From Arthrobacter sp. PsM3 (GTDB lineage: Bacteria; Actinomycetota; Actinomycetes; Actinomycetales; Micrococcaceae): 36,442 bases of DNA. The notes beneath the pieces are model-generated. The model worked only from the letters and a program-made list of their open reading frames with translations, had not been told where the DNA came from and made no database searches. The stretch covers positions 1 to 36,442 of the forward strand of contig NZ_JARUXE010000039.1 in NCBI RefSeq assembly GCF_030433895.1, in the 5' to 3' direction. Shown here piece after piece: positions 31,861 through 36,442 of the stretch. Positions within the stretch are counted from its first letter, which is position 1. The number at the start of each line of letters is the position of its first letter. The position numbers and the translations under genes were made by a program.

Positions 31861-31968
31861 GCCGCCGCAGGACGCGGGGGAAAATTTGCTGTTCGCCCTG
31901 ATTCCCGGTACCGGGAGTCGGCATTGGCTCCCGGATTTTGGGCCCGGATCTTTGGGTCCCGGCGCGGC

Positions 31969-33444
31969 TCAGGACAGCAGTTGCCTGACCTGCTTCGGGG
32001 TGTCGGCAACGATCGCTGCGAGGCCGTTGCCGGAAAGCCAGCCACCCACCACGGCCAGGGTGCCGTCCGCCGCGCAGATGCTCCGCACCTCGGCGACGCG
32101 GCGTTTGTGTCCGAGCGAGGCGAAGGGCAGTGCCCCGCCCCAGCGCACGACGTCCCAGTCCACCACGTCCCCGCCGGTGACCGGCACGGAGAGCAGGGAG
32201 GAGGCGTCCTTCAGGGCAGCTGCGAACAGCTCGGCGTCAGTGCGGGGTTCCGGGCGTGCCTGAACCCCGTGCCGGGCGTCGCCGCGACCGTAGGACAGCC
32301 GGACAACATGGGTGCCGGGGCCGGCCTGGTCGGCCAGCCACGCCCACTTGGCGGTGGCATGGGTGAGGGCCTTGGCCTGGATCCCCGGGCTCTGCGGTGC
32401 GACCAGGACCCCTGTCCCCCGCGGCCGGGCGTCCAGCTGCGGCAGATCCACCACCAGCGTGACCAGGCTGACGTCGGGTCCGGCCTCGGGGCGGCGGCCG
32501 GCAAGTTCCGGCAGGGCACCGGCGAGCAGCGCGACGGCGGCCGGGCCTTGCACAGCGACGACCAGCAGCCCGGCGTCGTGCGCGGTGCCGCCGGTGGACA
32601 CCCGCCAGCCGCCGGCAGTGCGCTCCACGGAGTCGGCCCGTATGCCGCCCAGCAGCGTCACGCCCTGGCGGCGCAGCTCGGCCAGCAGTGCGGAGACGAG
32701 GGTGTGCATGCCGCCGCGCAGTCCCGCGACGGCCGACCCCGCCTTCTGCAGCCCGGGTGGCGCCGGGGCCGGTGCCGCCGGCCCGGGTTGCGATCCATTG
32801 CGTTGGGCCGCGACGGCGGCGGCGAGGGATCCGTGCTCCCGGATCCCCGCGCGCAGGCCAGGTGCCACCATGTCGATGTCGAGGACGTCCGGGTCCGCGG
32901 AGTGGACGCCGCCGACAACGGGGGCCACAAGGCGTTCGAGCACGCGCCGGCCCATCCGCGCCCTGACGAGCGCCGAGACACTCGTGGCCCCGTCTTTGGT
33001 ACCCAGCGAGGCGGGCAGCAGCTTGTCGATCGAGGCGCGGAGTGAACCCGTGAGGCCCAGGGAGCGGCGGACTTCCGGGTCCCAGGGGTTGGCCGGGATG
33101 CCGAGGACACCGGTGCGGGGAAGTTCACGCGGACCATCGGGCAACTGGACCCAAGCACCACCGGGATTGGGTGCCACGATACTGGCGGCCAGGCCGAGCT
33201 CGCCGGCCAGGTCGGCCACAGCGGAGGAGCGGGTAGCGAAGGACTCGGCGCCGCTGTCCAGGGTCAGCCCTGCCACCACGTGGCTGCCGACGCAGCCGCC
33301 CCAGGCACCGGAGGCCTCCAGGACCGTGGTGCGGACGCCGGCCCGGGCGAGCTCGCGCGCAGCAAGCAGTCCAGAGACCCCGCCGCCCACCACGACGGCG
33401 GTCTGCGCTGCGGCCCCCAGGGCGGTGCCGCCCGCTGCCTCCAT
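31969..33444 (-). CDS. hemY: Coproporphyrinogen III oxidase (HemY/CgoX type)
   Basis: The 491-aa FAD enzyme oxidises coproporphyrinogen III to coproporphyrin III in the HemQ pathway; it is often annotated protoporphyrinogen oxidase. The dinucleotide-binding GGGVSGLLAARELARAG begins at residue 20, followed by LEASGAWGG and later PVVGGVHSADPD. The C terminus has VVGGWLSGNGLAAIVAD, the second FAD contact. The ATG 33444 has GGAG six bases upstream and lies three bases after the hemE stop, so the two are co-transcribed. Confidence 0.93.
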   Translation of the reverse strand: MEAAGGTALGAAAQTAVVVGGGVSGLLAARELARAGVRTTVLEASGAWGGCVGSHVVAGLTLDSGAESFATRSSAVADLAGELGLAASIVAPNPGGAWVQLPDGPRELPRTGVLGIPANPWDPEVRRSLGLTGSLRASIDKLLPASLGTKDGATSVSALVRARMGRRVLERLVAPVVGGVHSADPDVLDIDMVAPGLRAGIREHGSLAAAVAAQRNGSQPGPAAPAPAPPGLQKAGSAVAGLRGGMHTLVSALLAELRRQGVTLLGGIRADSVERTAGGWRVSTGGTAHDAGLLVVAVQGPAAVALLAGALPELAGRRPEAGPDVSLVTLVVDLPQLDARPRGTGVLVAPQSPGIQAKALTHATAKWAWLADQAGPGTHVVRLSYGRGDARHGVQARPEPRTDAELFAAALKDASSLLSVPVTGGDVVDWDVVRWGGALPFASLGHKRRVAEVRSICAADGTLAVVGGWLSGNGLAAIVADTPKQVRQLLS

Positions 33445-33447
33445 GCC

Positions 33448-34545
33448 CTACTCCGGAGAGATCGAGTGGATAAGCTCGACGACGCGCGTCAGCACGTCAG
33501 GATCGGTGTCCGGGGGCACGCCATGGCCGAGGTTCAGCACGTGTCCCGGGGCCGAGGCGCCGGCGGCGATGACTTCGCGGACGTGTGCTGCCAGCACCTC
33601 CCACGGTGCGGACAGCAGGGCCGGGTCGATGTTGCCCTGCAGCGGCACCGAGCCGCCCAGCCGGCGGTTGGCTTCGTCGAGGGGCAGCCGGTAGTCCACC
33701 CCGACGACGTCGACGCCGACGTCGCGCATGGCGACGAGCAGCTCAGAGGTGCCGGTGCCGAAGTGGATCAGCGGGGCCCCGAGGCCCCGCACGTGGTCCA
33801 GTGCACGGGACGAGGCCGGTGCGACGAAGCGCTGATAGTCGGCCAGGCCGAGCGAGCCCGCCCAGGAGTCGAAGAGCTGGCCGGCGGAGGCGCCGGCTTC
33901 GAGCTGTGCGCGGAGGAACATGCCTGAGGCGTCCGCGGCCCAGTTCGCCAGTGCGGTCCAGGTCTCGGGATCGGCGTGCATCATGGTGCGCGGGCCGAGG
34001 TGGTCGCGGGACGGTTTTCCTTCCACCATGTAGGCGGCGAGCGTGAACGGTGCGCCGGCGAAGCCGATCAGCGGGGTCTTCCCCAGCTGGGCCACGGTCA
34101 GCCGGACGGCTTCGCGGATCGGCTCCAGGGCTTCCCACGTCAGCTGGGGAAGCGCGGCGACATCGGCTGCGGTGCGGACCGGCTTGTCCAGGACGGGACC
34201 GACGCCGGGGACGATATCGACGCCGACTCCGGCCAGCTTGAGCGGAATGACGATGTCGGAGAAGAAGATGGCGGCATCGACGTCGTGGCGGCGGACCGGT
34301 TGCAGGGTGATCTCGGAGGCCAGCTCGGGGCGCAGGCAGGAGTCCAGCATCGCGACTCCCTCGCGCAGCTTGAGGTATTCCGGCAGCGAGCGGCCAGCCT
34401 GGCGCATGAACCAGACGGGACGGCGGGAGGGCTTGCCGCCGCGGTAAGCGGTGATCAGCGGGGAATCCGCGGTGCGGCCGTCCATCAGCGGGTGCCCGGC
34501 GTCGAGGCCGGAGATTTCAGGAGTTGCCGCAGTGCGAGGAGTCAT
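33448..34545 (-). CDS. hemE: Uroporphyrinogen decarboxylase
   Basis: The 365-aa enzyme decarboxylates the four acetate arms of uroporphyrinogen III to give coproporphyrinogen III. The family signature is RPVWFMRQAGRSLPEYL (42-58), with Ser in place of the common Tyr after GR. GFAGAPFTLAAYMVEG is the second conserved segment. ATG 34545 was chosen; the in-frame extension to 34644 runs into the control region. It is divergent from hemA and three bases upstream of hemY. Confidence 0.95.
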   Translation of the reverse strand: MTPRTAATPEISGLDAGHPLMDGRTADSPLITAYRGGKPSRRPVWFMRQAGRSLPEYLKLREGVAMLDSCLRPELASEITLQPVRRHDVDAAIFFSDIVIPLKLAGVGVDIVPGVGPVLDKPVRTAADVAALPQLTWEALEPIREAVRLTVAQLGKTPLIGFAGAPFTLAAYMVEGKPSRDHLGPRTMMHADPETWTALANWAADASGMFLRAQLEAGASAGQLFDSWAGSLGLADYQRFVAPASSRALDHVRGLGAPLIHFGTGTSELLVAMRDVGVDVVGVDYRLPLDEANRRLGGSVPLQGNIDPALLSAPWEVLAAHVREVIAAGASAPGHVLNLGHGVPPDTDPDVLTRVVELIHSISPE

Positions 34546-34641
34546 GCCTTCGATTGTGCCGAAAATCGGCCCCAAAAGATAACGACAGGTTGTCACCGAC
34601 ACAGGCAGCGGTGCGGGGCGGGCCCGGGCGGAGGCGGGAAT

Positions 34642-34657
34642 CACACACCGGTGTGTG
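34642..34657. promoter_or_regulatory. 16-bp perfect palindrome between hemE and hemA
   Basis: CACACACCGGTGTGTG lies in the 170-base gap between the divergent hemE and hemA genes, just upstream of the hemA -35-like hexamer. Its position fits an activator or shared regulator site. A small hairpin GCCGA-AAA-TCGGC (34558-34570) also lies in the hemE leader. The binding protein is unknown. Confidence 0.45.
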
Positions 34658-34675
34658 CGGTCACATGCCCCCTGG

Positions 34676-34706
34676 TTGTTCTACGCCGGCACGAAAAAGC
34701 TATGAT
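34676..34706 (+). promoter_or_regulatory. Promoter of hemA
   Basis: TATGAT (34701-34706) is the best -10 in the window. TTGTTC (34676-34681) is a possible -35 with a long 19-base spacer. The GTG start lies nine bases after the -10, so the leader is at most a few bases. Confidence 0.55.
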
Positions 34707-34715
34707 TGTCCTGCT

Positions 34716-36053
34716 GTGGTTCTATTTTCTCTGGTGGCGACCCACGCCGACATCGACCTCGAGACCGTTGCTCAATTGAGCACCGGCGCTTCAGAGCTCG
34801 CCACATCCGCCCTCGCCGGATCGCCGGCCGTGGCGGGTGCCATTGTGCTTGCCACCTGCAACCGCTTCGAAATCTACGGTGAAGCGTCCCGCCCGGACGA
34901 TGTCGACGACGCCCGCGCGGCCCTCATCGCCCAGCTGAGCGGATCCACCGGACTCAACGAACAGCTCGTCGCGCGTTCCTTCAACACCCGCACAGGACCA
35001 GACGTCACCCGGCACCTCTTCTCGGTCAGCTCAGGACTGGACTCCGCCGTCGTCGGTGAACGCGAAATCGCCGGGCAGGTGCGCCGGGCCCTGATTACCG
35101 CCCAGCACGAGGGCACGGCCAGCTCCGGCCTCGTCCGGCTGTTCCAGGCGGCGTCGAAGACCGCCAAGGACGTAGGAGCCCAGACCGCACTTGGCGCGCG
35201 CGGCCTCTCCGTAGTCTCCGTTGCCCTGGACCTCGCCACCGAGCTCTCCGAGGACCCCGACTGGTCCACCAAGAAGGTTGTCGTCTTCGGCACCGGCGCC
35301 TACGCCGGCGCCACCATGTCCCTGCTTCGCGAACGCGGCTGCACCGACGTCTCTGTCTACTCCTCCTCCGGCCGTGCCTCCGGTTTCGTCGCCACCCGCG
35401 GCGGCACCGCTCTGGACGGCGACACCCTCCCGTCCGCCGTCGCCGCCGCGGACATCATGATCGGCTGCAGCGGCGCGGACACCCGGGTCGAGGCCGGGGA
35501 ACTGGCCAGGGTCCGGGCGGACTCACCGCAGCCCCTCATCGCCATCGATCTGGCCCTCACACACGACTTTGATCCCGCCGTGGGAGGCCTCGACGGCGTC
35601 GAACTCCTCACGCTGGAGTCGGTCCGTCTGGCCGCCCCGCAGGAGCAGGCCGAATCTCTGGCCCAGGCCAGCAGCATTGTGGCCGGCGCCGCCAGCGCGT
35701 TCGAACAGGAACGCGAGGCCCGATCGGTGGACTCTGCAATTGTCGCGCTGCGCCGGCACACCATGAACGTGCTGGACGCGGAAATGGAAAAAGTCCGGGC
35801 CCGCCACGGCTGCACCGCCGCGGCCGAGGAAGTTGAATTCGCGCTCCGCCGGATGGTCAAGCAGCTGCTGCACGTCCCGACGGTCCGGGCCCGGGAGCTC
35901 GCCGCCAACGGCCAGCAGGAAGACTATGTCGCCGCCCTGGAGGCGTTGTACGGCATCACAGTCGAACAGCCCGCGGCAAAAGCGGCCGACTCCGGATGCC
36001 CGGTCGAACACCAGGAACGTCCCGCCCCGGACGGCGTGCGGGAAACCGCCTAA
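34716..36053 (+). CDS. hemA: Glutamyl-tRNA reductase
   Basis: The 445-aa enzyme reduces glutamyl-tRNA to glutamate-1-semialdehyde, the committed step of heme synthesis. Catalytic Cys48 is in LATCNRFEIY, SVVGEREIAGQVRRAL is the family signature, and VVVFGTGAYAG is the NADPH-binding glycine motif. The GTG start at 34716 gives the usual MVLFSLVATHADID N terminus; an extension to 34524 would read through the promoter. The C-terminal tail carries CPVEH (Cys428-His432), a CP motif like heme regulatory motifs. It is divergent from hemE. Confidence 0.95.
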   Translation: MVLFSLVATHADIDLETVAQLSTGASELATSALAGSPAVAGAIVLATCNRFEIYGEASRPDDVDDARAALIAQLSGSTGLNEQLVARSFNTRTGPDVTRHLFSVSSGLDSAVVGEREIAGQVRRALITAQHEGTASSGLVRLFQAASKTAKDVGAQTALGARGLSVVSVALDLATELSEDPDWSTKKVVVFGTGAYAGATMSLLRERGCTDVSVYSSSGRASGFVATRGGTALDGDTLPSAVAAADIMIGCSGADTRVEAGELARVRADSPQPLIAIDLALTHDFDPAVGGLDGVELLTLESVRLAAPQEQAESLAQASSIVAGAASAFEQEREARSVDSAIVALRRHTMNVLDAEMEKVRARHGCTAAAEEVEFALRRMVKQLLHVPTVRARELAANGQQEDYVAALEALYGITVEQPAAKAADSGCPVEHQERPAPDGVRETA

Positions 36054-36248
36054 ATACCGCTATCCGCTTCGGCCGTCGATGACTGCGCCGCCGCTGCGCT
36101 GAGCCCACTGAAAATGTCGCCGTGATGCCGCCGGTCTGGGTGCTGGAGGATCAACGCCCGGGCAGCACTCGTTTGGAGCAGGATCCCCTCGGATTGTCGG
36201 TCGTTCCAGGTTCACGCGGCAACCAACCAGTTACTGTCGGAGGCCCCT

Positions 36249-36254
36249 TATATT
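36249..36254 (+). promoter_or_regulatory. -10 box of the gene at the right edge
   Basis: TATATT, eight bases, then GTG 36263. The 209-base gap after hemA holds no gene and no clear terminator. Confidence 0.45.
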
Positions 36255-36262
36255 CTTTGAGT

Positions 36263-36442
36263 GTGGCTAGCGGAGCAGCGTTGAGCGTGGAGAGCAGGGA
36301 GGCCCTGGCGGCCGTCACGGCGTCCACGGCTGCGCTTGCTGCTTTCATCGGATCCGGCGCGGAGCTGCCCTCCGCCGATGCGCAACCGCGGGACACGGAT
36401 CCGTTCCGGGGGATCGATCCGTTGCGGGATCTGGCGGATGAT
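36263..36442 (+). CDS. Start of an unknown protein, cut by the window end
   Basis: Sixty codons are open from GTG 36263 to the window end, with G/C-rich third positions. The residues begin VASGAALSVESREALAAVTA and continue Ala-rich, then Asp/Pro-rich. The Ala-rich start resembles the N termini of DUF222/HNH endonuclease proteins, which are abundant in Arthrobacter, but no diagnostic motif is inside the window, so the family is a guess. A GTG at 36287 in the same frame is an alternative start. Confidence 0.5.
   Translation, partial: MASGAALSVESREALAAVTASTAALAAFIGSGAELPSADAQPRDTDPFRGIDPLRDLADD

Noticed and set aside
31903..31916. TCCCGGTACCGGGA palindrome as terminator of hemY
   Set aside because: A stem with a realistic loop would be only about four pairs and no T run follows directly.
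1..36442. Mobile element, prophage or horizontally acquired island
   Set aside because: No transposase, integrase, terminal repeats or abrupt composition change was seen; all blocks look like conserved chromosome.

Overview
The window reads as chromosomal backbone of a high-GC actinobacterium, most likely Micrococcaceae (Arthrobacter/Pseudarthrobacter-like). The evidence is the strong G/C bias at third codon positions, an AdnAB-type helicase-nuclease pair, a UvrD2-type helicase with an HRDC domain, a complete coproporphyrin-dependent (HemQ) heme pathway, frequent GTG/TTG starts, and several start codons sitting just behind a TANNNT -10 box (leaderless style). No insertion sequence, prophage, CRISPR array or rRNA is visible. 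Genus assignment is inference from protein families, not a search.

Layout. (1) 1-476: two initiator tRNA-fMet genes on the minus strand (the first cut by the window edge), with hairpin terminators. (2) 477-19700: a genome-maintenance and envelope block: UPF0182 membrane protein, PDZ/Lon-like membrane protease, a DUF2342-type zincin-like protein, YgjP-like metalloprotease, UvrD2, NADH pyrophosphatase NudC, an aminoglycoside/macrolide-phosphotransferase-like protein, then AdnB, AdnA and an alkyltransferase-like (ATL) protein read as one overlapping minus-strand operon ATL-adnA-adnB. From memory, the order resembles the Mycobacterium tuberculosis Rv3193c-Rv3204 neighbourhood. (3) 19839-23417: a DEDDh exonuclease, then a family-3 amino-acid ABC importer (lipoprotein, permease, ATPase) ending in a strong terminator. 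(4) 23463-36053: heme biosynthesis. Divergent hemA and hemE flank a short control region. On the minus strand the order is hemE, hemY/cgoX, a Pro/Ala-rich surface protein, hemQ, hemH/cpfC, hemC, hemD, hemB, an LLM flavin oxidoreductase, hemL. From hemQ to the LLM gene, neighbours overlap by 1 or 4 bases, except for a 20-base gap between hemC and hemD. (5) 36263-36442: the start of a further gene, cut by the window end.

How the genes work together. HemA and HemL make 5-aminolevulinate from glutamyl-tRNA. HemB, HemC, HemD and HemE take it to coproporphyrinogen III. HemY/CgoX oxidises it to coproporphyrin III, HemH/CpfC inserts iron, and HemQ/ChdC decarboxylates coproheme to heme. The less explained parts are the LLM oxidoreductase translationally linked to hemB, a 41-bp dyad in front of hemQ, a 16-bp palindrome between hemE and hemA, and a CPVEH motif at the C terminus of HemA that could sense heme. 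In the repair block, a non-catalytic ATL fused by overlaps to AdnAB suggests a link between alkyl-lesion recognition and double-strand-break resection.
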